Source: CAYFPX01 sp964519895 (GTDB lineage Bacteria > Myxococcota_A > UBA796 > CAJQPC01). Taken from it: a stretch of 64,000 nt of DNA. Below the pieces are notes generated by a model that saw only the letters and a program-made list of their open reading frames with translations, had not been told where the DNA came from and made no database searches. Positions 46,353-57,191 of this stretch are shown one piece after another. The stretch is from contig CAZFLE010000024.1 of NCBI GenBank assembly GCA_964519895.1, positions 1 through 64,000 on the forward strand, given 5' to 3'. Position 1 is the stretch's first letter; every line of letters starts with the position of its first letter. Made by a program: the position numbers and the translations under genes.

Positions 46353-48043
46353 GCGGCCTCGCCCTCCTGGAGCTGGAGCATGGCGGCGTAGAGGCCCCCC
46401 AGCTCGACCAGCTGGGCATGGGTGCCAGACTCCGCCACGCAGCCACGACGGTCCAGCACCACGATGCGATGGCAGTCCCTCACGGTCGCCAGGCGGTGGG
46501 CCACGGTCAGGGTCGTGCGGCCCCGCTGCAGCGTCGCGAGCGCCGCCTGGACCCGGGCTTCGGTGGCGGGATCGACGGCCGAGGTGGCCTCGTCGAGCAA
46601 GAGCACCGGCGGGTCGTGCACCAGCGCCCGGGCAAAGGTCAGGAGCTGGCGCTCTCCCTTGCTCAGGTTCCTTCCGCCCTCTTCGATCCCGTGATCGAGG
46701 CCGAGCCCAATGCCCAACGCGTCGAGCGCCCGCTGGGCCGCCCGGGGCTCGCCCCCCAGGTTGTCCAGCGCCGTGCCCGGCAGCAGCAGCACGTCCTGGA
46801 GCACCAGGCCCAGGTGTCGTCGCAGGGCGTCGATGCGCAAGGTGCGCACGTCGACGCTGTCGACCATGACCCGCCCCGCCGTGGGCTCGCGGAAGCGCAG
46901 GAGCAGGTTCAGCACGGTGCTCTTGCCCGAGCCCGTGACCCCGACCAGGCCCACGTGCTCGCCGGCTCCGATGCGCAGGTTCAGGCCCTGGAGCACGGGG
47001 GCGTCGGCGTCGTAGGCGAAGTGCACGTCTTCGAGGCAGAGCGCGTCATTCAAGCCTGGCCACGGTGCCGCGTCGGGTCCGTCGGTGATCGTGGGCCGGT
47101 CCGCTTCGAGCTCGGAGAGGCGGATCGCGGCCGCCCGGGCGCGCTCGAAGGTCGTCAGGTTGAAGCTCAGCCGCATGAGCGGGTTGAACATGAGCCGCAG
47201 GTACCCCAGGCCCATGAGCAGGGCCCCCACCGTGAGCTCGCCCCGGGCCACGGCGCTGCTGCCGAAGAACAGGACGGCCGCGGTGCCCAGCACCCGCACC
47301 GTGACCACCATGTTGATGTAGTAGACGGGCACCAGGTGGGCGTCCCGCTCGCCGATGCGGATGGCCTGGTTCTGGACGTCGGCGGCGGCACGGGACCACG
47401 CGGCCCGCCCCATCAGCTGCAGGGTCGGCATGACCCGGAGCTGCTCGGTGGCAAAGCCCGTCCAGCCGGCGAAGAGCTTGCGCAGCGCCAGGAACTTCGG
47501 CGGCGAGACCCGGCGAAACCAGCCGATGAGCAACAGGTAGGGCGGCAGCACGCCGGCGACGAAGGGCAGGAGCTCGGGGGCCTCGTGGCCGAGCACTGCG
47601 AGCATGCCCACCAGCAGGAGCAGGTCGGCTGGCACCGCCAGGATGACCTCGGCGAATAGGCTCTTCAGCGCCTCCGTGTCGCCCTGGACACGGGTGATCA
47701 GCCGGCCCGAGGTGTGGCGGTCGTGAAAGGCCAGGTCGTGGTGGACCAGGTGCCGGAACAGCCGCTGCTTGAGCCGGAACATCGCACCCTGGGCGGTGAT
47801 CTCGAGCCCGATCCGGCTCACATAGGTCACGCCCAGGTTGCCCAGCAGCACCGCCAGGTAGAGCAGCGCGGTGGACTGCAGGCCCACCCAGTCGCGGCTG
47901 GCGATGTCCAGATCGACCGCCCGGGACACCAGCCAGGGCCCCAGCAGGTTCAGCCCTGTGCCGGCCAGGAGCCCCAGCTGACACGCCGCCAGCAGCCGCA
48001 GTTGCGGTCGGAAGAGCGGGGCCAGGCGGAGCAGCGGATTCAT
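46349..48043 (-). CDS. ABC exporter half-transporter, catalytic-site subunit
   Basis: 564 residues with six transmembrane segments and an ATPase domain: Walker A 'GVTGSGKST', canonical Walker B 'PVLLLDEATSAVDP', but a degenerate signature 'LSKGERQ' instead of LSGGQ. This is exactly complementary to the downstream subunit: one composite ATP site (this Walker A/B plus partner LSGGQ) is competent, and the other is degenerate. TAGGGA lies about 12 bp before ATG 48043 as a possible -10. Confidence 0.88.
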   Translation of the reverse strand: MNPLLRLAPLFRPQLRLLAACQLGLLAGTGLNLLGPWLVSRAVDLDIASRDWVGLQSTALLYLAVLLGNLGVTYVSRIGLEITAQGAMFRLKQRLFRHLVHHDLAFHDRHTSGRLITRVQGDTEALKSLFAEVILAVPADLLLLVGMLAVLGHEAPELLPFVAGVLPPYLLLIGWFRRVSPPKFLALRKLFAGWTGFATEQLRVMPTLQLMGRAAWSRAAADVQNQAIRIGERDAHLVPVYYINMVVTVRVLGTAAVLFFGSSAVARGELTVGALLMGLGYLRLMFNPLMRLSFNLTTFERARAAAIRLSELEADRPTITDGPDAAPWPGLNDALCLEDVHFAYDADAPVLQGLNLRIGAGEHVGLVGVTGSGKSTVLNLLLRFREPTAGRVMVDSVDVRTLRIDALRRHLGLVLQDVLLLPGTALDNLGGEPRAAQRALDALGIGLGLDHGIEEGGRNLSKGERQLLTFARALVHDPPVLLLDEATSAVDPATEARVQAALATLQRGRTTLTVAHRLATVRDCHRIVVLDRRGCVAESGTHAQLVELGGLYAAMLQLQEGEAA

Positions 48044-48135
48044 CGCGCCGGATCCCTAAGAGGGCTGACGGGCCCTTGACGAACCCGGCTGGGACCGGGC
48101 TGTCCCGACCTCCAGAACACTCCCCTGGAGCCCCC

Positions 48136-49392
48136 ATGACCACCCTGCCCGACTGGTTCCTGCGCGAGCCCGCCTCTGCCCCCGGCACGCCGGTGCTCGA
48201 AGTCGCTGCCCTGTGGGGCGACTGGCTGCTGGACGTGCGCCACCTGCCGCTGGACGGCACCCTGGCCATCGGAGGCCTGGGTCTTCCGGGTCCCTTGGAC
48301 CACGCGCTCATCGAGCAGGGCGAGGTCCTGGTGCCTCACGGCTGCGCCGCCCAGGCGTTGATGGCCGGTGCATGGGGCCCCTGGAGCGGTGGCGAGTTGG
48401 TGGGCGGCGATCGGGTCGTGATCCGAACCGCGGCCTTCTCATGGCTGATCCGACAGGTGCCCCCCGGCACCCGGCTGCCCGTGGCCCACCAGTCCAGGCG
48501 CGAGCCAGGCCTGCTCGCGGCCCTCGCGGTGAATGGCTTCATGGCCGCGATGATCTGGGTGCTGGCCATCACGTCGCCGCCGCCGCCCGAGATCACGGTC
48601 GAGGAGCTCGGGGACCACTTCAGCGAGGTCATGCTGCGGCAGCCCGAGCCCGAGCCCGAAGAGGTCGTCGCGGTCCCCAAGTCCGAGCCCGAGGAACAGG
48701 TCGAGGGCGCTGCAGCCAAGCGCAAGTCGGGCAAGCGGGGGTCCCGGGACGGAGACCTGAAGCGGGCCCTGGAGCAGCGGCGCAGCGATCGCCAGATCGC
48801 CGACGGTGCGGGCTTCATGGACGCCATCAACCGGGACTTCGGCGAGATGTTCTCGGCGACGGGCCTGGGCGGCGGGGTGGTGGACGCCCTGGGCCGCACC
48901 AAGGGCCCCCGCGGCAAGCAGTTCGGCACGGGGCTGGCCTGGGACGGCGACGGCCCCGGCGGCGGTGGCACCGCCGAGGGCATGCCTGGTGGCACCGGCA
49001 CCAAGGGCCGCGGCGGCGACGGCAGCAGCCTGTCCGGCGGCGAGCCCACAGGCCAGAAGCGCTCCGGCAACCTGGCCAAGGGCGGCCAGGTGATCCAGGT
49101 CGGCAACATGGACGCCGCCCTCATCGACCAGGTCGTGAAGCAGCACCTGAACCAGTACCGCTACTGCTACCAGCGCGAGCTCCAGCGGAACCACCAGCTC
49201 AGCGGCAAGGTCACCTTGAAGTGGATCATCGCCAGCGACGGCTCGGTGTCGTCGGCCAACGTCAAGCGCGAGACGATCGGGAACAGCGCCGTCACCCGCT
49301 GCATGCTCAACGTCGCTCGGCGGATGCGGTTCCCGGCGCCCAAGGGCGGCATCGTGATCGTGAGCTACCCCTTCCTGTTCTCCCCGGGGTAG
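48136..49392 (+). CDS. AgmX/PglI C-terminal domain protein (TonB-like)
   Basis: 418 residues from ATG 48136, five bases after CTGGAG. A cytoplasmic N-terminus of about 135 residues, one transmembrane helix ('LLAALAVNGFMAAMIWVLAI'), a PEPEPE then Lys/Arg-rich linker, a Gly-rich segment, and a C-terminal TonB-like domain ('HLNQYRYCYQRELQRNHQL', 'VTRCMLNVARRMRFPAP') as in AgmX/PglI proteins. In Myxococcus such proteins are linked to adventurous gliding and energy transduction across the envelope. Two Cys in the domain (YCY, RC) may form the typical disulfide. Divergent from the ABC exporter. Confidence 0.78.
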   Translation: MTTLPDWFLREPASAPGTPVLEVAALWGDWLLDVRHLPLDGTLAIGGLGLPGPLDHALIEQGEVLVPHGCAAQALMAGAWGPWSGGELVGGDRVVIRTAAFSWLIRQVPPGTRLPVAHQSRREPGLLAALAVNGFMAAMIWVLAITSPPPPEITVEELGDHFSEVMLRQPEPEPEEVVAVPKSEPEEQVEGAAAKRKSGKRGSRDGDLKRALEQRRSDRQIADGAGFMDAINRDFGEMFSATGLGGGVVDALGRTKGPRGKQFGTGLAWDGDGPGGGGTAEGMPGGTGTKGRGGDGSSLSGGEPTGQKRSGNLAKGGQVIQVGNMDAALIDQVVKQHLNQYRYCYQRELQRNHQLSGKVTLKWIIASDGSVSSANVKRETIGNSAVTRCMLNVARRMRFPAPKGGIVIVSYPFLFSPG

Positions 49393-49401
49393 GCACCGCG
49401 A

Positions 49402-50598
49402 TCACTCGATGAGCGTGAGGCACGGGCCGTCGTGCAGGACGACCTGGCCCTTGCCTCGGTGCTTGGCCTCGTACAGGGCCTGGTCGGCCTTGTTCAGCAG
49501 CACCTCGACGCCGTCGATCTCGGGGTGGACCAGGCAGATTCCGGCGCTGCAGCCCAGGGTGACCTCGCCGGTCGGCGTGCCGGCGCGGATGCGGCCCAGG
49601 GAGTCCTGGATCCGGCGTGCGACCTTCAAGGCCGCGGTCTGGTCGGTCGCCGGGAGGACCAGCAGGAACTCGTCGCCCCCGTAGCGGAACGCCAGGTCCG
49701 ACGTGCGCAGCAGCTCCTGGAGCGCGTCGGCCACGGCCTTCAGGACCCGGTCCCCCCCGGTGTGGCCCATGGCCTCGTTGATGTCCTTGAAGTCGTCCAG
49801 GTCCACCAGGATCACGCTGGTCGTCGCGCCGTAGCGCTTGCCCAGGTGGATGGCTTCGAGCAGGCGCTCCTCCAGATCCCGTCGATTCCGCAGGCCGGTG
49901 AGGGGGTCTCGGGTGACCTCTTCCTCCAGCCGCCGATTCATCTCCTTGACCGCGGCGTGCAGGGCGCCGAGGGCCCGGATGCGCAGGAAGTCCAGGCGCG
50001 GCGTGCGCTCCATGACGTAGCTGGCGCCCATGCCCAGCACGTTGCCGGCGGCCAGGAAGAACATGTTCTGGCCCAGCCCGTCCCGGCTCACAGCGTCGGT
50101 GGTCAGGGCCAGGACGAAGTAGGCGATCGCCAGGCCCCAGCCGGTGCCGGTGGCGCTGACAAAGCGCAGCTGGGACAGGTTGTAGCCGTAGACGATGGTG
50201 AGCACGAGGCCGGTGAAGGCGACGCTGGTGACCGGGGGCTCGAGCAGGCCGATCAGCGCCAACAGGCCCAGGCCCGACGTCAGCACCAGGCCGAGCATGA
50301 TCTGCTCCATCCAGCGTGCCAGGCTCGGCAGCCAGCTGCTGGCGAGCAGTGCCACCCCCATCGGGAAGACGATCGCGATGCGCAGAAACCGGATCGAGCC
50401 GACGTCGTCGGGGGCCAGCAGCGACTCGAAGCTGCCGAAGAGCGCAAAGAAGGCGAGCCCGACGAACAGCGCCAGCCGGATGAAGGGCAGGGCCAGGCGG
50501 CTGCGCTCGGCGCGGAAGGCCTGCTCTTCTTCGGGATCCGAGAAGCGCAGCGTGACCGGACTCACGGCTGTCGTGGGCTGGACTGCGGGCAGGTTCAA
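49402..50598 (-). CDS. Diguanylate cyclase with N-terminal membrane sensor
   Basis: 398 residues from TTG 50598, behind a strong GAGGAGG Shine-Dalgarno. About six transmembrane helices (about residues 35-200), a short coiled linker, then a GGDEF domain: 'DPLTGLRNRRDLEERL', 'ILVDLDDFKDINEAMGHTGG', active site GGDEF. An inhibitory I-site R-T-S-D lies exactly five residues before GGDEF, so the enzyme should be product-inhibited. It makes cyclic di-GMP at the inner membrane. It converges on the AgmX/PglI gene. Confidence 0.92.
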   Translation of the reverse strand: MNLPAVQPTTAVSPVTLRFSDPEEEQAFRAERSRLALPFIRLALFVGLAFFALFGSFESLLAPDDVGSIRFLRIAIVFPMGVALLASSWLPSLARWMEQIMLGLVLTSGLGLLALIGLLEPPVTSVAFTGLVLTIVYGYNLSQLRFVSATGTGWGLAIAYFVLALTTDAVSRDGLGQNMFFLAAGNVLGMGASYVMERTPRLDFLRIRALGALHAAVKEMNRRLEEEVTRDPLTGLRNRRDLEERLLEAIHLGKRYGATTSVILVDLDDFKDINEAMGHTGGDRVLKAVADALQELLRTSDLAFRYGGDEFLLVLPATDQTAALKVARRIQDSLGRIRAGTPTGEVTLGCSAGICLVHPEIDGVEVLLNKADQALYEAKHRGKGQVVLHDGPCLTLIE

Positions 50599-50600
50599 GC

Positions 50601-50619
50601 ACCCCTCCTCGTGAGGGGT
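50601..50619 (-). promoter_or_regulatory. Hairpin covering the ribosome-binding site of the diguanylate cyclase
   Basis: A perfect 7-bp inverted repeat ACCCCTC / GAGGGGT with a 5-base loop lies immediately before the TTG start. One arm contains the GGAGG Shine-Dalgarno, so folding of the leader would hide it. Confidence 0.4.
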
Positions 50620-50680
50620 ATCGGCACATGCCCGCCCGCCCGTGAGACAGGGGAAGCCCGTCAGTCGGTCCGCAGGGCCT

Positions 50681-50717
50681 CGCGACCCCCGGCGTGCCGG
50701 GGATCCGCCAGGTCGCG
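50681..50717 (-). terminator. Terminator-like hairpin after katG
   Basis: CCCCGG-CGTG-CCGGGG forms a compact hairpin nested inside CGCGACC / GGTCGCG, starting about 10 bp after the katG stop. There is no clear U-tract, so termination is only suggested by position and stability. Confidence 0.4.
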
Positions 50718-50726
50718 TTCACACCC

Positions 50727-52916
<2,190 letters not shown>

Positions 52917-53002
52917 GGGTGTCCTCCTGGTGCGGGAATTCGAGAGTGGGGACCCCCGCATAACCCGCGTCGTTGACGGCGCTCGGGCGGGAGTTCGACC
53001 GG

Positions 53003-53422
53003 CTACTCGACCTCGTCCAGGGCCTTCTGGAAGCGACCGGCGTGGCCCTTGACGGCCTTGGCCAGGAGCTCGAACCAGTCAGCGATGTCGTCGAAGCCCT
53101 CGTTCCGCGCGGTCTCGGCCATGGTCGGGTACGCGTGGGTGTGCTCGAAGGTCTGGCGTTCCAGCGCGGCCCGCAGGTTGGCCCGGGTGTCGCCAAAGGG
53201 CAGGTCGGTCGCCGGATCGCCGACCGGCTTGAGGTGATCCAAGTGGCCGTGGGCGTGGGCGGTCTCGCTGGCGGCGGTCTCCTGGAACAGGGCGGCCACG
53301 TCGGGGTAGCCCTCTACGTCGGCCATCTTGGCGAAGTAAAGGTGGCGGCGGTTGGCCTGGGACTCGCCTGCAAAGGCGTCCTTGAGGTTCTGGTGGGTCT
53401 TGCTGCCCTTGAGATCAGCCAT
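53003..53422 (-). CDS. Rubrerythrin-family diiron protein
   Basis: 139 residues. Four-helix ferritin-like fold with 'FAGESQANRRHLYFAKMAD' and 'ETAASETAHAHGHL' supplying the first Glu/His ligands and 'TFEHTHAYPTMAETA' further ones. The C-terminal rubredoxin domain of classical rubrerythrins is absent, so this is the short form. It likely reduces peroxide with electrons from a separate donor. TAGGGT (minus, 53455-53450) is a possible -10, and AGAGGA precedes the ATG. Confidence 0.88.
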   Translation of the reverse strand: MADLKGSKTHQNLKDAFAGESQANRRHLYFAKMADVEGYPDVAALFQETAASETAHAHGHLDHLKPVGDPATDLPFGDTRANLRAALERQTFEHTHAYPTMAETARNEGFDDIADWFELLAKAVKGHAGRFQKALDEVE

Positions 53423-53614
53423 GTGCGTGGGTCCTCTGGACGGGCCAAGACCCTATGAGGGGGCCCCCACTCGGGCAAGACGCGCTGGCCTGGCGGGTCC
53501 AGGTGAAGGACTTCTTCAGGAGCCTCTGCTCTGATACCATCGCCGCCTCTGGCGCGGCCTTCTTCGAAGTCCTTCCGTTGGCAGGGCGCGCCTGGTTCAC
53601 AGAGGGGAGACCCC

Positions 53615-54586
53615 ATGCTGTTGTGGATCGTGACGTCCTTCGCCTTCGCCCAGGAGCCGGAAGCTCCTGCCGAAGAGGCACCTGAAGAGACCACCCAGGA
53701 AGCGCCGGCCGAGGAAGGCAGCGCCGACGAGACCGAAGAGGCCGCGCCCGCCGAGGAGCCCGCTGCTGAGGAGCCGGATCCCGAGCCCGCCGCGGAGCCG
53801 GAGCCGGAGCCCGAGCCGGTGCTCGAGCCCGAGCCGGAAGCGGAGCCCGAGCCGGAAGCGGAGCCCGAGCCCGAGGCCGTGACCCACCTGGTGGCCGAGG
53901 CCGGGGGTGCCCTGGCCAGCGGCAATGCGCAGTACTCCACGGTCAGTGGATCGCTCAAGGCCGACCGGACGCTCGGGAGCAACAAGCTCCAGGGCGCACT
54001 GTCCGGGTTCTACGGCCGCTCCGCGGTCGACGCCGACGGCGATGGTCGCATCAGCACCGAGGAGCGCGAGACCGGCATGGTCACCAACGCCCAGAACCTG
54101 GCCGTCACGGGTCGGTACGACTTCCTGGTGCGGGAGAAGAGCAGCATCTACGCCTTGGTCGGGGCCCTGCACGATCAGTTCGCCGGCTACGAGCTGCGCC
54201 TGAACGAACAGGTCGGTTGGTCACAACAGCTCTTCAAGACCCCCGAGACGGTTCTCGTGGCGGAAGCGGGCCTGGACCTGGCCCAGGAGTTCTACGTCGG
54301 CGGCACCGATCCCTCTCGCAGCTTCCCCATCTCTGCGGTGGTCAAGCTGGGGCTGGAGCAGAACCTGCGCGACACCCTCGCCTTTGCGTTCCGGGCCGAG
54401 GTGTACCAGAACCTGCTGGACCGGGATGACCTGCGCCTGCTCACCGAGACCAGCCTGACCTCTCAGCTGAGCGGGATGCTCAGCCTGAAGCTGACGCACA
54501 AGCTCGTCTTCGACAACCAGCCGGTCGAGGGGTACCAGCCGGTCGATCACATCCTGACGGCCGGTGTCGTCGCTTCCATCTTCTGA
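53615..54586 (+). CDS. DUF481/YdiY-like outer-membrane protein with Glu/Pro linker
   Basis: 323 residues. Signal peptide (FAFAQ), a long Glu/Pro/Ala linker with repeated PEPE units (about residues 15-88), then a DUF481-like barrel beginning 'LVAEAGGALASGNAQYSTVS' and ending in a C-terminal Phe (VVASIF), the BAM signal. The acidic linker may span peptidoglycan. Nine bases separate it from the MscS gene, so they are probably co-transcribed. TACCAT at 53535 is a possible -10; the 192-bp gap upstream otherwise shows nothing. Confidence 0.72.
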   Translation: MLLWIVTSFAFAQEPEAPAEEAPEETTQEAPAEEGSADETEEAAPAEEPAAEEPDPEPAAEPEPEPEPVLEPEPEAEPEPEAEPEPEAVTHLVAEAGGALASGNAQYSTVSGSLKADRTLGSNKLQGALSGFYGRSAVDADGDGRISTEERETGMVTNAQNLAVTGRYDFLVREKSSIYALVGALHDQFAGYELRLNEQVGWSQQLFKTPETVLVAEAGLDLAQEFYVGGTDPSRSFPISAVVKLGLEQNLRDTLAFAFRAEVYQNLLDRDDLRLLTETSLTSQLSGMLSLKLTHKLVFDNQPVEGYQPVDHILTAGVVASIF

Positions 54587-54595
54587 GGGGAACCC

Positions 54596-55390
54596 ATGCC
54601 TGAACTGTCGCCAGAGAACCTCGCGACCCTGATCGACGCGATCACGGCCATCGTCGTCCTCGTCGTCGGCTGGACCGTCGCCGGGATTTCCCGGGGCTGG
54701 ACCGTGCGTGCCCTGGAGAAGGGCAAGGTCGACCGGGCCCTGCACGGCTTCCTGTCGGGTGGCGTTCGCTACACGATCATCGCCGCCGTCATCATCGCCG
54801 TGCTCGAGCAGTTCGGGATCAAGACGACCGGGCTGGTCGCCATCTTCGCGTCGGCCGGCTTGGCGGTCGGACTGGCCCTGCAGGGCAGCCTGGCCCACTT
54901 CGCCAGCGGCGTGATGATCCTGTTCTTCCGACCCTTCACCCTGGGGGACAAGATCACCGCCGGCGGGCACACCGGCGATGTCGAGGAGATCGGACTGTTC
55001 TGCACCACCCTGGCCGACCTGGATGGGCGTCGGTACGTCATCCCCAATGGCGCCATCATGGGGGGAACGATCACCAACATCACGGGCTTCGGCAAGACTC
55101 GGGGCTCGGTGGCTATCGGCGTGGCCTATGGCTCTGACTTCTCCAAGGTGAACGAGGTCCTGACGGCCGCCGCCCTGGAGAGCCCCTTCGTGCTGAACAA
55201 CGAAGGGGTGGGCATCGCCTGTGTCGGCCTGGGCGGGAGTTCTGTGGACTTCCTGGTCCACGTGTGGTCCGAGCCTGCGAACTTCCTGGACATGATGAGC
55301 GACGTCGCCAAGCGGCTGCACGACGCCGCCAACGCAAACGGCATCGACATTCCGTACCCACACGTGGTCCACCTGACGCCCGGCAGCTGA
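54596..55390 (+). CDS. Small MscS-family mechanosensitive channel
   Basis: 264 residues with three N-terminal transmembrane helices. The pore helix 'GLALQGSLAHFASGVMILFF' followed by 'RPFTLGDKI' is diagnostic for MscS, and the beta domain ('RRYVIPNGAIMGGTITNITG') follows. It opens under membrane tension to release solutes. Its length is close to E. coli MscS. Confidence 0.93.
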   Translation: MPELSPENLATLIDAITAIVVLVVGWTVAGISRGWTVRALEKGKVDRALHGFLSGGVRYTIIAAVIIAVLEQFGIKTTGLVAIFASAGLAVGLALQGSLAHFASGVMILFFRPFTLGDKITAGGHTGDVEEIGLFCTTLADLDGRRYVIPNGAIMGGTITNITGFGKTRGSVAIGVAYGSDFSKVNEVLTAAALESPFVLNNEGVGIACVGLGGSSVDFLVHVWSEPANFLDMMSDVAKRLHDAANANGIDIPYPHVVHLTPGS

Positions 55391-55418
55391 TCCGCGTCGG
55401 AATGCGCTGGACTCCGGG

Positions 55419-55424
55419 TACCAT
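55419..55424 (+). promoter_or_regulatory. Possible -10 element TACCAT
   Basis: TACCAT, as at 53535, lies 6 bp before ATG 55431 of the radical SAM gene, giving a nearly leaderless transcript. No Shine-Dalgarno is present, consistent with this. Confidence 0.35.
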
Positions 55425-55430
55425 GGGGTC

Positions 55431-56951
55431 ATGCGGATCATCCTGGTCAACAGCCCCATCGACTCGGTGCTCCGGGACGGCCACGTCGACCCGGTCACGA
55501 GCTACCTGTTCTACAACTCCGCGCCACTGGGCCTGCTGTACATCGCAGCGGTGCTGGAGCGGGCGGGCCACACGGTGGCCTGCGTCGATGCGCCGGCCGA
55601 GAAGCTCGACATCCCGGCGACCATCAGGCGGTGCGAGGACTTCAAGCCCGACATCGTGGGGCTCGGCTCGAACACCGTGGTGTTCGAGAGCGCCAAGGAA
55701 TTCGGCGACGCCCTGAAGGCCGCGATGCCGTCGGTGCCGCTGGTGCTGGGTGGGTACCACGTGACGCTGCTGCCCAACGAGGCGATGCAGCACCGCTGCT
55801 TCGACGTGGGCGTCATCCACGAAGGCGAGTTCACGATGCTCGACCTGGTGGACCACTACGCCGGTCGCAAGGCCCTCGAAGACGTCGAAGGCGTGGTCTA
55901 CCGCGACGACGGCGGCACCATCGTGCACACCAAGCCCCGCAGCAAGTTCAAGAAGCTGGACGAGCTCCCGTTCCCGGCGCGGTACCTGTTGCCGGCGAAC
56001 CTGTACAAGCCGGTGCCGGTGGACCAGCACGGCCTGCCCAAATTCTCGATGGTCACCAGCCGGGGCTGTCCCCACGCCTGCGGCTTCTGCCAGAAGTCCC
56101 GCAGCGGCTACCGCGGCCGGTCTCCAGCGTTTGTCGTCGACGAGATGGAGCACCTGATCCGGGACTTCGGCGCCCAGGACATCGCCTTCGTGGACTCGCT
56201 CTTCTGCGCCAACAAGAAGCGCGTGATGGCCATCTGCAAGGAGATCATGCGCCGGGGCGTGAAGATCTCCTGGACCTGCTCCAGCCGGGTCGAGGTCGTG
56301 GACCGCGAGATGCTCCAGACCATGGCCGACGCCGGCTGCTGGCGCACCCGCTTCGGGGTCGAGAGTGGCAGCGACCAGGTCCTGGACTTCATCTCCAAGG
56401 GCATCACCAAGGAGAAGATCCGCAACGCCATCACCTGGGCCGACGAGGTCGGTCTGCGGCCCAAGGCCTTCTTCATGGTCGGCCACATGCCCGACACCCC
56501 GGACACCATCCGGGAGACCATCGACTTCGCCAAGTCCATCCCGCTCCACGACGTCACTGTCCAGATCAACACGCTGCTGCCCAAGACCCCGCAGATGGAG
56601 ATCTGGGAGCGCGAGGGCGAGAAGTGGGGCCGGGTCATCAACAAGAGCACCGACGAGAAGTCCTTCTGGGAGCCCACCTTCGTGCCCTGGGGCATGGAGT
56701 CCGAGGACCTGATCGAGGCCCACCGGAGCTTCTACCGGGAGTTCTACTTCCGGCCGATCACCATCCAGCGGCACCTGGACGCCATCGAGAACGTGAATGA
56801 CCTGTACAAGTATGTCCAGGCGTCGAACCTGTTCTCCTTCCTGTTCTACAACGCCGAGGAACTGGTCTCGGTGAACTTCGCCAAGAAGGCCCTCGGGGAC
56901 CTGCGCAAGCGGCTGCGGGGTGGGGCGGACTCTGGCGTGGCGGCAAAGTAG
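55431..56951 (+). CDS. Cobalamin-binding-domain radical SAM enzyme
   Basis: 506 residues. The N-terminal 140 residues have the B12-binding Rossmann layout ('PLGLLYIAAVLERAGHTV', 'PDIVGLGSNT', 'VLGGYHVTLLPNE'), although the DxHxxG ligand motif is not obvious, as in many class B relatives. The radical SAM cluster motif 'RGCPHACGFC' follows near residue 210, then a TIM-barrel with 'TRFGVESGSDQVLDFISKGI'. The C-terminal 130 residues are helical. Reaction unknown; relatives methylate or rearrange lipids, hopanoids and antibiotics. It stands alone, followed by the REP/RAYT element. Confidence 0.85.
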   Translation: MRIILVNSPIDSVLRDGHVDPVTSYLFYNSAPLGLLYIAAVLERAGHTVACVDAPAEKLDIPATIRRCEDFKPDIVGLGSNTVVFESAKEFGDALKAAMPSVPLVLGGYHVTLLPNEAMQHRCFDVGVIHEGEFTMLDLVDHYAGRKALEDVEGVVYRDDGGTIVHTKPRSKFKKLDELPFPARYLLPANLYKPVPVDQHGLPKFSMVTSRGCPHACGFCQKSRSGYRGRSPAFVVDEMEHLIRDFGAQDIAFVDSLFCANKKRVMAICKEIMRRGVKISWTCSSRVEVVDREMLQTMADAGCWRTRFGVESGSDQVLDFISKGITKEKIRNAITWADEVGLRPKAFFMVGHMPDTPDTIRETIDFAKSIPLHDVTVQINTLLPKTPQMEIWEREGEKWGRVINKSTDEKSFWEPTFVPWGMESEDLIEAHRSFYREFYFRPITIQRHLDAIENVNDLYKYVQASNLFSFLFYNAEELVSVNFAKKALGDLRKRLRGGADSGVAAK

Positions 56952-57094
56952 GGCATTTCTTCCGCCTGTCTGGGTAGAGCGGCGCGATTCTTCCGGAATT
57001 GTCGGGTTCGGCCCGTGTCTGCCGCTCTTATTGGCCCTTGTGGCGCCGATTTCCTCGCTCTGGCGGTGCGGGCGGAAGAGGGAAGGGGCTCTGG
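56952..57094 (+). repeat. Left REP-like arm of the RAYT element
   Basis: The 240-bp gap before the transposase gene contains TTCTTCCGCC (56957), TTCTTCCGG (56988) and, about 80 bp on, the inverse-complementary GGCGGAAGAGGGAAGGGG-CTCTG (57071-57093). The same set of motifs in the same order and spacing recurs downstream of the gene. TTCTTCCGCC and GGCGGAAGA can pair, the fold expected of a REP substrate. Confidence 0.7.
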
Positions 57095-57191
57095 ATTTCG
57101 ACGGGTGTCGACGATTCGACACCCGCGTTCCGCCGGATCCGCTGTCTCAGCGCCCTGAGGGTCTGGCTCGGGCCGTGCATGGGGTGGGCCC

